In this document: in pieces, positions 6,898-13,829 of the stretch
How positions within the stretch are numbered: position 1 is the first letter of the stretch
How the letters are laid out: every line of letters begins with the position of its first letter
NCBI GenBank assembly: GCA_035531315.1
Contig: DATKTD010000099.1
Span: 1 to 23,455 of the forward strand
Direction of reading: 5' to 3'
DNA length: 23,455 bases
Source: CAIJMU01 sp035531315
Lineage (GTDB): Bacteria > Spirochaetota > Spirochaetia > Treponematales > Rectinemataceae
The notes under the pieces: generated by a model
What the model saw: only the letters and a program-made list of their open reading frames with translations
What the model was told of the DNA's origin: nothing
Databases searched by the model: none
Translations under genes and position numbers: made by a program

Positions 6898-6909
6898 GAG
6901 CCTTGGTCG

Positions 6910-6937
6910 GGGCCGGGCTGTCACAACTTCCCGGCCC
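6910..6937 (-). terminator. GC-rich hairpin after the chemoreceptor gene
   Basis: GGGCCGGG (6910-6917) and CCCGGCCC (6930-6937) form a perfect 8-bp stem with a 12-nt loop, 12 bp past the receptor's stop and just before the rpmB promoter. There is no U-tract, so it may be a Rho-assisted terminator or a 3'-end stabiliser. Confidence 0.45.
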
Positions 6938-6948
6938 GGACTATCGTA

Positions 6949-9174
6949 TCAGAAAGCCTCGAAATCATCGTCGCTCAGGTCCTTAGTCCTGGGCACAATG
7001 CCATGTCTCGAGGCTTCGCCCCCTTTATGGGCAAGGCCGTCCTTCGGGCCCTTGCCGGAATCGGCCGCTATAAGCCCCTTCCGGGAGCCGCTCGACCCAT
7101 TGCTAGGGCCGGACCCAGGCGGCCCCTTCAAGACCGGGCCGGAGCCGCCTCCGACGCGAGGGGTGGGTGGCGCCGCCATCCGCGCGGCCGCTCCGCCTCC
7201 GGTCCCTTCCTTGCTATGGCCCGGGGCATCGACTTCCCCGACCTTTACCTTGAAGAAGGCGACCGTGTCTCCCATCCCCTTGGCCTGACCCGTCAGTTCC
7301 TCGGCCATGGAGGCAAGCTCCTCAGAGGCCGAGGCGTTGTGCTGGATAACCTCGTCGAGTTGAAGGAGGGCCTTGTTGATCTGGTCCACGCCCTGTGTCT
7401 GCTCGCGACTCGAACTCGCGATTTCCTGGACGAGGCCGGCGGTCCTCTTGATATCGGGCACGATATCGTCGATGAGGGTTCCCGCGCGCGCCGCCTTTTC
7501 CGTGCTTGTCGCCGCCAGGGTCGTGATATCGCCGGCCGCTTTCTGAGACCGCTCGGCCAGTTTGCGCACCTCCGAGGCCACGACGGCGAAGCCCTTGCCG
7601 GCTTCGCCCGCCCTGGCAGCCTCGATTGCGGCATTGAGGGCGAGGAGGTTTGTCTGGCGCGCTATCTCCTCGATAATGCCGATTTTCTGGGCGATCTCCC
7701 GCATCGCGTCTACGGCCTCCCTTACCGCCGCCCCCCCCTGCTCGGCATCGGCCGAGGTCTTGAGCGAGAGCTTCTCGGTGGCGATCGCGCTGTCGGCGCT
7801 TTGTCGTATGTTCGCGCCCATCTCCTCCATGGAAGCCGAGACCTCCTCGGCCGCGCTGGCCTGTCTCGTGGTTCCCTGCGAGAGAGCGATGGCCGTTGCG
7901 GAAACCTGGTTCGCGCCTTCCACGACCTGGCTCGCGCCAGACTGCACCGAGGCGACGACCTTCGATACCGAGGCTATCATCACGTCGATGGCCTTCGACG
8001 CCGCGCCGATCTCGTCGCCGCGTCGGGCCACCTTCGTGAGGAGGGCCGTGTCCATGCCCGCGAGGGTAAAATCGCCCCGAGCCATGTGCTCGTTGGCCTC
8101 GGCGACCCGCTCGATCGGCTTGGCGATGCCGCGGACGACGAAAAAGAGGGCGAGGAAGACGAGGAGGCCGCTCGCCAGGGCCACGAGCACGATGATCGTC
8201 GAAAGTTTCGTCACCGTTTGGCTAAGGAGGGTCTCGGGCATGACGACGCCGAGGGACCAGGGAGTCTTGGTATCACCTATCGGTATCGGGGCATAGGTCT
8301 GGTAGGTTATCGTGTGCGTCACCGTGCTCATCTTGGTGAGGCTAAAGGCCTTGCCCGCGAGGATGGCTGCCCTGAAGGCATCCCTCGTGACCGTATTGGT
8401 CACATCGTCGCCGATGGGCTTGCCGATGAAATCCTTCGTCGGGTGATAGAGTCTCGTTCCGAGGTTCGAGGCGAGAATGCCGTACGATCCCTCGATCGGC
8501 TTGATCGATTTGACGAAGTCGGAGAAGGTCGATACCGCGATGTCGATGCCGACGACCCCCTTGAATACCGAGTCGATCGAGATGGGCACGACGATGCTCG
8601 TGATGAACAACTCATCGGCCTTGTTGCCGGTATACGAGTAGTTGTAGGGCTCGAAAATCGTCTCCTCGCCCGTCTTTTTTGGCACAAGGTAGTAGTCGCC
8701 GGCGCCAGGCTTGTCGTAGTCGATATTGGGATCGAGTTGGATCGTGCCCGTGCCGCGGCTATATACAGAGACGAACCTTCCCGTCGCGTCGTGACCGGGC
8801 GCGTTTACCCATTTGGCGTCCTGTCCGTCGAAGGCCTCGGGTTCCCAGACCACCCAGGACCCGAGGAGCTCGGGATTGTTCTCGAGATTCCGGAGAAGCA
8901 TGGCGAGGGCGGCCTTCCTGTCGGCCCGCCCCGAAACGATCATGGCCTCGAAGGCGGCGGCGAGGGTCCTGGGGGTATCGGCCAGCCTTTCGAGATGGGA
9001 TCGGACCTCGTTGGCGTACATCGCGGCCCTGACGTCGCCTTCCGTGTGGAGTTCGGTGACGATCGTTTTCGAAATCAGGGCGAGGGTCACTAGCAGGATC
9101 GCGAGGATGCCGGCGGCAAAGACCGCCAGGGCCGAAAGAATGATCTTGCTACCGATCTTCAATCGCAGCGCCAT
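6949..9174 (-). CDS. Methyl-accepting chemotaxis protein (Cache-HAMP-MCP)
   Basis: 741 aa. Start at 9174 has AGGAGG six bases upstream; the longer frame is untranslated leader. TM1 is residues 10-34. The periplasmic region (about 40-320) looks like a double Cache domain: WVVWEPEAFDG, FVSVYSRG, DYYLVPKKTGEE and ITSIVVPI(S)...GVVGIDIAVSTFSDFV. TM2 is 326-350, then HAMP (350-403) and the signalling domain with the conserved hairpin tip EIARQTNLLALNAAIEAARA (503-522) and GKGFAVVASEVRKLAERS. It senses an extracellular ligand and controls CheA. After residue 650 a Gly/Pro/Lys-rich flexible linker of about 85 residues ends in the acidic tail DDDFEAF, resembling a CheR/CheB-docking pentapeptide. No che genes are nearby. 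The ligand is unknown. Confidence 0.95.
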   Translation of the reverse strand: MALRLKIGSKIILSALAVFAAGILAILLVTLALISKTIVTELHTEGDVRAAMYANEVRSHLERLADTPRTLAAAFEAMIVSGRADRKAALAMLLRNLENNPELLGSWVVWEPEAFDGQDAKWVNAPGHDATGRFVSVYSRGTGTIQLDPNIDYDKPGAGDYYLVPKKTGEETIFEPYNYSYTGNKADELFITSIVVPISIDSVFKGVVGIDIAVSTFSDFVKSIKPIEGSYGILASNLGTRLYHPTKDFIGKPIGDDVTNTVTRDAFRAAILAGKAFSLTKMSTVTHTITYQTYAPIPIGDTKTPWSLGVVMPETLLSQTVTKLSTIIVLVALASGLLVFLALFFVVRGIAKPIERVAEANEHMARGDFTLAGMDTALLTKVARRGDEIGAASKAIDVMIASVSKVVASVQSGASQVVEGANQVSATAIALSQGTTRQASAAEEVSASMEEMGANIRQSADSAIATEKLSLKTSADAEQGGAAVREAVDAMREIAQKIGIIEEIARQTNLLALNAAIEAARAGEAGKGFAVVASEVRKLAERSQKAAGDITTLAATSTEKAARAGTLIDDIVPDIKRTAGLVQEIASSSREQTQGVDQINKALLQLDEVIQHNASASEELASMAEELTGQAKGMGDTVAFFKVKVGEVDAPGHSKEGTGGGAAARMAAPPTPRVGGGSGPVLKGPPGSGPSNGSSGSRKGLIAADSGKGPKDGLAHKGGEASRHGIVPRTKDLSDDDFEAF

Positions 9175-9243
9175 TCGTTCCTCCTCGGCGACGGATCGGG
9201 ACTTGCCCCTTCGAGCGGAAGTCGGGTTCCGAAAGCCATTCCC

Positions 9244-9256
9244 AACTATAGTAGTT
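9244..9256. promoter_or_regulatory. Palindrome over the receptor's -10 box
   Basis: AACTA-TAG-TAGTT is a perfect 5-bp inverted repeat. On the minus strand it contains TATAGT (9245-9250), a five-of-six -10 match about 70 bp before the receptor start; no convincing -35 accompanies it. A closely similar palindrome occurs at 20780-20790 before the tsaD operon, so it may be an operator. Confidence 0.35.
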
Positions 9257-9320
9257 CCTCGGTCGAAAGCCAGATGCAAAGAGGGAGAGATCGAGGAGGG
9301 GAGGAGGAGGTCTTTCCGCC

Positions 9321-10664
9321 CTAGCGTCCGCCCTGTTTCTGCATCGCCGCCATCATGTCGCCCATCTGTTTCTTGTTCTTCATCATCTTCTTCATCTGCA
9401 GGCGGGTCTTCTCGAATTTCTTGAGGAGGCGGTTGACCTCGGCCACCGAGGTGCCCGAACCCCGGGCGATCCGGGTGCGTCGCGATGGGCCGATTATGAG
9501 GTGATTGGCGCGTTCCTTTTTCGTCATGGATCGGATGATGGATTCCTCGACCTTCATGCCCGCCCTGTCGATCTGTTCCTCGTCCACCTGGCCGGCCAGA
9601 CCGGGGATCATGTCGAGCATGTTCTTCAGTGAGCCCATCTTCTTGACCTGCTGGAGCTGCTCGAGCCAGTCCTCGAGGGTGAAGTCGGCGCTGGACATCT
9701 TGCGCTCGAGTTCGGCCGCCTGTTTCGCGTCGTAGACCGACTGGGCCTTCTCGACGAGGCCGACGATGTCGCCCATGCCGAGGATGCGGCCGGCGACGCG
9801 ATCGGGATGGAAGGGCTCGAGGCCGTCGGGGCGCTCGCTCGTGCCGATGAACTTGACCGGCTTTCCCGTCACCGATTTCAGCGACAGGGCGGCGCCGCCG
9901 CGGGCGTCGGAGTCGAACTTGGAGAGGATGACGCCGGTGAGGCCCACGCGCTCGTCGAAGGTCTTGGCGATGTCGGCCGCGGACTGACCGGTCATCGCGT
10001 CGGCGACGAGGAGGGATTCGTCGGGCCTTACCGCCTCGCGGACGCGGACGATCTCCTCCATCATCGCCTCGTCGACCTGGAGGCGTCCGGTCGTATCGAC
10101 TATGAGGGTGTCGTACAACTCGCGCTTGGCCTTCGCGAGGGCGGCCGCGGCAACCTTGACCGGGTCCTTGGCCCCCTCCTCGAGGTAGACGTCGACACCG
10201 ACCTTCTCGCCGAGGACGCGGAGCTGCTCGACGGCCGCGGGCCTCACGAGGTCGCAGGCCGCGAGGAGGACGCGGCGGCCCTTCCCTTTGAGCATGAAGG
10301 CGAGCTTGGAGGCCGTGGTCGTCTTGCCCGAACCCTGGAGGCCGAGGAGGAGGATGACGCTCGTGACGTCGGGGCCCCGGAGGGCGAGCTCGACCTTGCC
10401 GTCGCCGAGGAGGGCGACGAGCTTGTCGTGGACTATCTTGATGAACTGCTGGCCCGGATCGACGGAGCGGAGGACCTTTTCGCCGCGGGCCTCCTCGAGG
10501 GTCGAGTTGACGAAGCGACGCACGACGCGGAGATTGACGTCGGCCTCGAGGAGGGCGAGCTTGATCTGCTCGACGGCATCCTCGACGTTCTTCTCCGTGA
10601 TGGAGGCCTTGCCGCCGATGCTGCGGACGATGTCGGTGAATTTCTCGGAGAGTTTTTCGAGCAC
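9321..10664 (-). CDS. ffh: Signal recognition particle protein Ffh
   Basis: 447 aa, full length. N domain 1-90, then the SRP GTPase: P-loop GLQGSGKTTT (108-117), DTTGR (191-195), and SKFDSD (249-254) in the G4 position where most bacteria have TKLDGD. The Met-rich M domain (about 296-440) has the hydrophobic finger and the 4.5S RNA-binding segment PSRRTRIARGSGTSVAEVNRLL. Ffh with 4.5S RNA directs nascent membrane proteins to FtsY and SecYEG. The start is GTG at 10664 with GAGG five bases upstream; there is no better ATG. A good promoter lies about 90 bp upstream, so it is probably transcribed alone or with the chemoreceptor downstream. rpsP and rimM, often next to ffh, are absent here. Confidence 0.98.
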   Translation of the reverse strand: MLEKLSEKFTDIVRSIGGKASITEKNVEDAVEQIKLALLEADVNLRVVRRFVNSTLEEARGEKVLRSVDPGQQFIKIVHDKLVALLGDGKVELALRGPDVTSVILLLGLQGSGKTTTASKLAFMLKGKGRRVLLAACDLVRPAAVEQLRVLGEKVGVDVYLEEGAKDPVKVAAAALAKAKRELYDTLIVDTTGRLQVDEAMMEEIVRVREAVRPDESLLVADAMTGQSAADIAKTFDERVGLTGVILSKFDSDARGGAALSLKSVTGKPVKFIGTSERPDGLEPFHPDRVAGRILGMGDIVGLVEKAQSVYDAKQAAELERKMSSADFTLEDWLEQLQQVKKMGSLKNMLDMIPGLAGQVDEEQIDRAGMKVEESIIRSMTKKERANHLIIGPSRRTRIARGSGTSVAEVNRLLKKFEKTRLQMKKMMKNKKQMGDMMAAMQKQGGR

Positions 10665-10751
10665 GGGATCCTCGCGATGTGGGAAGTGCCGGCTCCGGGC
10701 CGAGGGGGCGATGGCGCCGCCCGACTGGCCGATCGGCCGGAATGCTGCCGG

Positions 10752-10781
10752 ATTATCTCCCGTCCGGCCGAGCTAGGTCAA
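10752..10781 (-). promoter_or_regulatory. Strong sigma-70 promoter for ffh
   Basis: On the minus strand TTGACC (10776-10781) and GATAAT (10752-10757) each match five of six consensus bases with an 18-bp spacer. It is the best promoter match I found in the window. The leader would be about 80 nt and contains the 12-bp palindrome GGCCGATCGGCC (10727-10738). Confidence 0.6.
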
Positions 10782-10819
10782 TCGGCGGCCGGCGCGGACG
10801 GGCCATAAGGAGAGGGCAC

Positions 10820-11254
10820 CTAGGCCTTCCGGGCGGCCTCGAGGCGACACCAGGCATAGAGCGAATCGTAGACCTCGAATTGCCGCTCCAGATTGTCGCG
10901 ATCGGAGGGATAGCGGATGGAATAGCCCGTCGCGAGGGCCTCGAGGCCCGCAGCGATCGGGTCGGAGCCAAGCTCATCCGTGTCGGCGGCGTGGACGATC
11001 CTGGCCAGGCGGGCCAGGGCCGGGTCCTTGAGGCCATAGGCAAGGACGATGGACTCGAAGGAGCAGCGGCCCTCGCGATGACCGAGTTCGACGCCGGCGA
11101 CATCGAAGGGGATAGCCCCTTCGGCCTCGGCCACCTCGGCCAGCCTTTCGGCCGCTACGAAGAGAAATTCCGCGCCCTCGTCCACGAAACGGGAGATGAG
11201 CCAGGGGCAGGCCACTCGATCGACGTGGACATGGGCTCGGGTGATCCACTTCAA
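10820..11254 (-). CDS. Stand-alone ChrB C-terminal-domain-like protein
   Basis: 144 aa. MKWITRAHVHVDRVACPWLI is the hallmark start of the ChrB C-terminal domain (chromate resistance protein family). GVELGHREGRCSFESIV (54-70) and ARIVHAADTDE (84-94) carry the conserved His, Cys and Glu residues that could bind metal. In chromate operons this domain is fused to a regulatory N-terminal domain and sits beside the transporter chrA. Here it is alone, with no chrA nearby, so a chromate role is uncertain. The start is TTG at 11254, directly after the TAG of the HD-domain gene (zero gap), with only a weak AAAGG upstream; family alignment requires the MKW start. Translation is probably coupled to the HD gene. 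Confidence 0.8.
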   Translation of the reverse strand: MKWITRAHVHVDRVACPWLISRFVDEGAEFLFVAAERLAEVAEAEGAIPFDVAGVELGHREGRCSFESIVLAYGLKDPALARLARIVHAADTDELGSDPIAAGLEALATGYSIRYPSDRDNLERQFEVYDSLYAWCRLEAARKA

Positions 11255-11821
11255 CTAGAGGCTGCCTTTGAGGCCTATCTCGGCCGCGACGGGCCTCATG
11301 CCCGCTATCGTCTCGGCGATGAGCTCGTCGAGGGGCATACCCAGCATTTCCGCGCCTTTTTCTATTATGTCGCGACGGACCCCCGCGGCGAAGGCCGAAG
11401 TGCCCCACTTTTTCTTGACCGAGCGGACCTCGATGTCGAGGACGCTCTTCGAGGGCCTTACCATCGCGCAGGCGGCGACGAAGCCGGTGAGTTCGTCGCA
11501 GGCGAAGAGGGTTTTTTCCATAATATGGATCGGCTCGACCTCGGAACAGATCCCCCAGCCATGGGAGTCGACGGCGTGGATGAAGTCTTCGGGATAGCCT
11601 GCGGCCGCGAGGATGGGACGCGAATGCTTGAGGTGCTCCTCGGGATGGCGACCGTAGTCGATGTCGTGGAGAAGGCCGACGATGCCCCACCATTCGGGGT
11701 CTTCGCCTTTCAGGCCCGCGAAATGCCGCATAACCGCTTCCACGGAGAGGGCGTGGCGAAAGAGGGATTCATCGTCGTTATTGGCTCGCCAGAGGGCGAT
11801 GGCCTCGTCGCGGTTCAGCAT
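11255..11821 (-). CDS. HD-domain phosphohydrolase family protein
   Basis: 188 aa. The HD superfamily ligands are visible as His23 (LFRHALSVEAVM), His52-Asp53 (GLLHDIDYG) and Asp109 (LFACDELTGF), so a metal-dependent phosphohydrolase is likely. DxxYGRHPEEHLKHS and a SHGW turn are typical of the small HDIG-type proteins that act on nucleotides or other phosphoesters; the substrate is not known. It is cytoplasmic. The start at 11821 has GAGGAG six bases upstream; the longer open frame overlaps the divergent LOG gene and is spurious. It forms a bicistron with the ChrB-like gene, with no intervening base. Confidence 0.88.
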   Translation of the reverse strand: MLNRDEAIALWRANNDDESLFRHALSVEAVMRHFAGLKGEDPEWWGIVGLLHDIDYGRHPEEHLKHSRPILAAAGYPEDFIHAVDSHGWGICSEVEPIHIMEKTLFACDELTGFVAACAMVRPSKSVLDIEVRSVKKKWGTSAFAAGVRRDIIEKGAEMLGMPLDELIAETIAGMRPVAAEIGLKGSL

Positions 11822-11839
11822 GCTTGCTCCTCGGGCCCG

Positions 11840-11868
11840 AGTGTAGCCACAGCCCGCCGCGGAGGCAA
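11840..11868 (-). promoter_or_regulatory. Promoter for the HD/ChrB-like pair
   Basis: TTGCCT (11863-11868) and TACACT (11840-11845) are exactly 17 bp apart on the minus strand, each four of six. The leader would be about 12 nt and includes GAGGAG. Confidence 0.45.
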
Positions 11869-11901
11869 GCGCCGCCACTTCCGCGAGGCTCCACTTGGGT
11901 C

Positions 11902-11907
11902 TAGAAT
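11902..11907 (+). promoter_or_regulatory. -10 box abutting the LOG-family gene
   Basis: TAGAAT (five of six) ends seven bases before the ATG at 11915. The -35 region (about 11879, TTCCGC) is poor. No Shine-Dalgarno precedes the gene, so the transcript may start at or next to the AUG. Confidence 0.4.
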
Positions 11908-11914
11908 CTCGCCG

Positions 11915-12514
11915 ATGACGAACAGCATCGGATCCATCTGCGTCTTCTGCGGCTCGAGTTTCGGCGCCTCGCCCGAATATGCCCTGGCGGCCTCGGATTT
12001 CGGCCGGGAAATCGCCCGAAGGGGTCTTCGGCTCGTCTACGGCGGCGGCAACATCGGCCTCATGGGCGTTCTCGCGAAGGCCGCCCACGAGGCGGGGGCC
12101 GAGGTGATCGGCGTCATTCCGAAGAAGCTGCACGAGCTCGTGGATCAGCCGGAGCTCGCCGAACTCTTCGTCACCGACGACATGCACGGCCGCAAGGCCA
12201 AGATGGCCGAACTCGCCGACGCCTTCGTGGCCCTTCCGGGGGGCACGGGCACCTTCGAGGAACTCTTCGAAGCCTGGACCTGGAGACAGATCGGCTATCA
12301 CGGCAAGCCCGTCGGCCTCCTCGATGTGGCCGGCTACTGGCAGCCGCTGCTCGCCCTTCTACGTCACACGGCGGAACAGGGCTTCATGCGACGAGAGCTC
12401 CTCGACGACCTCGTCGTCAGGAACGGGGCCGCCGAGCTCATAGACGCCCTTGTCGGTCACCCCGCCCTCGCCGATCGGAAACTGCCCGAGCGGAGCCGCC
12501 ACGCCGGACGCTGA
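11915..12514 (+). CDS. LOG-family (TIGR00730) nucleotide phosphoribohydrolase
   Basis: 199 aa. ICVFCGSS (8-15), VYGGGNIGLMG (41-51), MHGRKAKM (90-97) and LPGGTGTFEEL (107-117) are the conserved blocks of the Lonely-Guy family. This Rossmann-fold enzyme removes ribose 5'-phosphate from nucleoside monophosphates, making free cytokinin bases in plants and some bacteria; in most bacteria the physiological substrate is unclear. The PGGxGTxxE motif and the preceding Arg-Lys are the catalytic elements, and both are intact. The start gives the usual short lead into ICVFCGSS, but it has no RBS. It is divergent from the HD gene, with 93 bp between starts, and precedes the MscS gene by 83 bp. Confidence 0.92.
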   Translation: MTNSIGSICVFCGSSFGASPEYALAASDFGREIARRGLRLVYGGGNIGLMGVLAKAAHEAGAEVIGVIPKKLHELVDQPELAELFVTDDMHGRKAKMAELADAFVALPGGTGTFEELFEAWTWRQIGYHGKPVGLLDVAGYWQPLLALLRHTAEQGFMRRELLDDLVVRNGAAELIDALVGHPALADRKLPERSRHAGR

Positions 12515-12597
12515 AGTCTGGCCTGGACGGGCTTCCCCTTGCCAAGGGCTCGGGAACCCAGGCATCTTGCCCTAAATAGGAAATTAAGGAGGACGGG

Positions 12598-13656
12598 ATG
12601 CAGGATTTCCTCGACGTGGATTTCGCCGGTCGCAGCGTCGGTCGCTGGCTCATGGCCATCGCCTGGGTCCTCGGCGGCTTTCTGGTCGGATGGTTCCTGT
12701 CCTGGTTTTCGAAGGCCGTGCTCAAACGCGTCGCCGCCAAGACGCCGACGAGGATCGACGACATCATCCTCGCCTTCGTCGAAAAGCCCCTCGTCTTCAT
12801 CGTTACTCTCGCCGGTCTCAGGTTCGGAGCCGATATCCTGATCCTGCCCGGCCGGAGCGGCGAGTGGGTCGACAGGGGCTACACGGTCCTCGTCATCGTC
12901 GCTGTCGCCTGGGCCCTCGTCCGCGTCGTCGATAGCGTGATCGTCGAGTACCTCGTTCCCTTTGCCGAGAAGACCGAGAGCCGCATCGACGACCACTTCG
13001 TGCCCGTCGCCCGGAAGCTCGCCAACGCCCTCATTTGGGTGCTGGCCATCCTCATCGCCTTCTCCGAGGCGGGTTATAACGTCGGGGCGATCCTCGCCGG
13101 ACTCGGCATCGGCGGTGTCGCCGTGGCCCTCGCCGCCAAGGACACCCTCTCCAATTTCTTCGGCTCCGTCGCCGTCTTCATCGACCGCCCCTTCCGCATC
13201 AATGACCGCATCAAGGTCTCGGGCTTCGACGGCACGGTCACCGAGATCGGTCTCAGGACCTCGCGCCTCCTCACCCTCGACGGTCGCGTCGTCACCATGC
13301 CCAACTCGACCTTCTCCTCGAACCCGATCGAGAACGTCTCCTCGGAGCCCACGAGCAAGATCGCGGCGAGCGTCGATATCGAGCATGTCGCGGGCTCGGC
13401 CGGAATCGACCGGGCGATCGTCGCCATCAGGAATGCTCTCAACGAAATTCCCGCTCTGGACGGCAAGGCCGACGCTGGCGTTTCGGCCTTTTCCGACATC
13501 GGCGTCCGCCTGAGCTATGTGTTCTATGTAAAAAAGGACGCCCCTTGGATGCAGACGGTCAGCGCCGGCCACCTCGCCGTGCTCCGCGCCCTCGAGACCG
13601 AGGGCCTCGGTATCGCGAGCCGGGCCATCCGCGGCTCCGAAAGACCCCGTGAATGA
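12598..13656 (+). CDS. MscS-family mechanosensitive ion channel
   Basis: 352 aa. AAGGAGG six bases before the ATG fixes the start. Hydrophobic segments lie at about 17-38, 64-83, 94-119 and 141-160, followed by the pore helix GAILAGLGIGGVAVALAAKD (163-182), the Gly/Ala-packed TM3 of MscS. The beta domain follows: FIDRPFRINDRIKVSGFDGTV with RLLTLDGRVVTMPNSTFS, then the alpha/beta cytoplasmic cage. These channels open under membrane tension to release solutes during hypo-osmotic shock. It has one more TM segment than E. coli MscS. The last codons run into an A-tract that belongs to a terminator on the opposite strand. Confidence 0.95.
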   Translation: MQDFLDVDFAGRSVGRWLMAIAWVLGGFLVGWFLSWFSKAVLKRVAAKTPTRIDDIILAFVEKPLVFIVTLAGLRFGADILILPGRSGEWVDRGYTVLVIVAVAWALVRVVDSVIVEYLVPFAEKTESRIDDHFVPVARKLANALIWVLAILIAFSEAGYNVGAILAGLGIGGVAVALAAKDTLSNFFGSVAVFIDRPFRINDRIKVSGFDGTVTEIGLRTSRLLTLDGRVVTMPNSTFSSNPIENVSSEPTSKIAASVDIEHVAGSAGIDRAIVAIRNALNEIPALDGKADAGVSAFSDIGVRLSYVFYVKKDAPWMQTVSAGHLAVLRALETEGLGIASRAIRGSERPRE

Positions 13657-13694
13657 AAAAAACGGTATGCCTGGACGTCAGGGCGCATACCGTT
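13656..13694 (-). terminator. Strong intrinsic terminator of the lepB-ftsI-DUF115 operon
   Basis: AACGGTATGC (13661-13670) and GCATACCGTT (13685-13694) form a perfect 10-bp stem, with an inner CCTG/CAGG helix. On the minus strand it is followed by a run of T residues (13662 down to 13656). It lies 136 bp past the DUF115 stop and just after the convergent mscS stop, so it may also end mscS transcripts, although no U-tract exists on the plus strand. Confidence 0.75.
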
Positions 13695-13769
13695 GGTGAG
13701 GTTTCCCTCGACTAAATTTTCGACCGGCATGACGGGAAATTGAGAATTTTCGGCGAGGAGCCCCATCTT

Positions 13770-13787
13770 TTTACAGGCTCTTTACAG
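13770..13787 (-). repeat. Direct repeat with Pho-box-like spacing
   Basis: On the minus strand two identical 7-mers, CTGTAAA, are separated by GAGC (11-bp period, one helical turn). This is the layout of a Pho-box (two CTGTxAx units, 4-bp spacer). It lies in the 173-bp gap between mscS and the DUF115 gene, downstream of both stop codons. Confidence 0.4.
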
Positions 13788-13829
13788 GGGCCGGACGGAG
13801 GCGCCAGGTCCTTCGACCGAGATCGCGGC

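Noticed and set aside
6799..9093. Very long rightward open frame (over 760 codons)
   Set aside because: It is the complement of the chemoreceptor gene; its product is Arg/Gly/His-rich with no domain, as expected for antisense frames in GC-rich DNA.
9807..10808. Long rightward open frame opposite ffh
   Set aside because: It is an antisense shadow of a clearly conserved gene, rich in Glu/Asp/Gly without any recognisable fold.
13524..13766. Leftward 80-codon frame starting beside the Pho-box-like repeat
   Set aside because: It reads through the strong terminator and then antisense through the mscS 3' end; it has no RBS and no protein-like pattern after residue 30.
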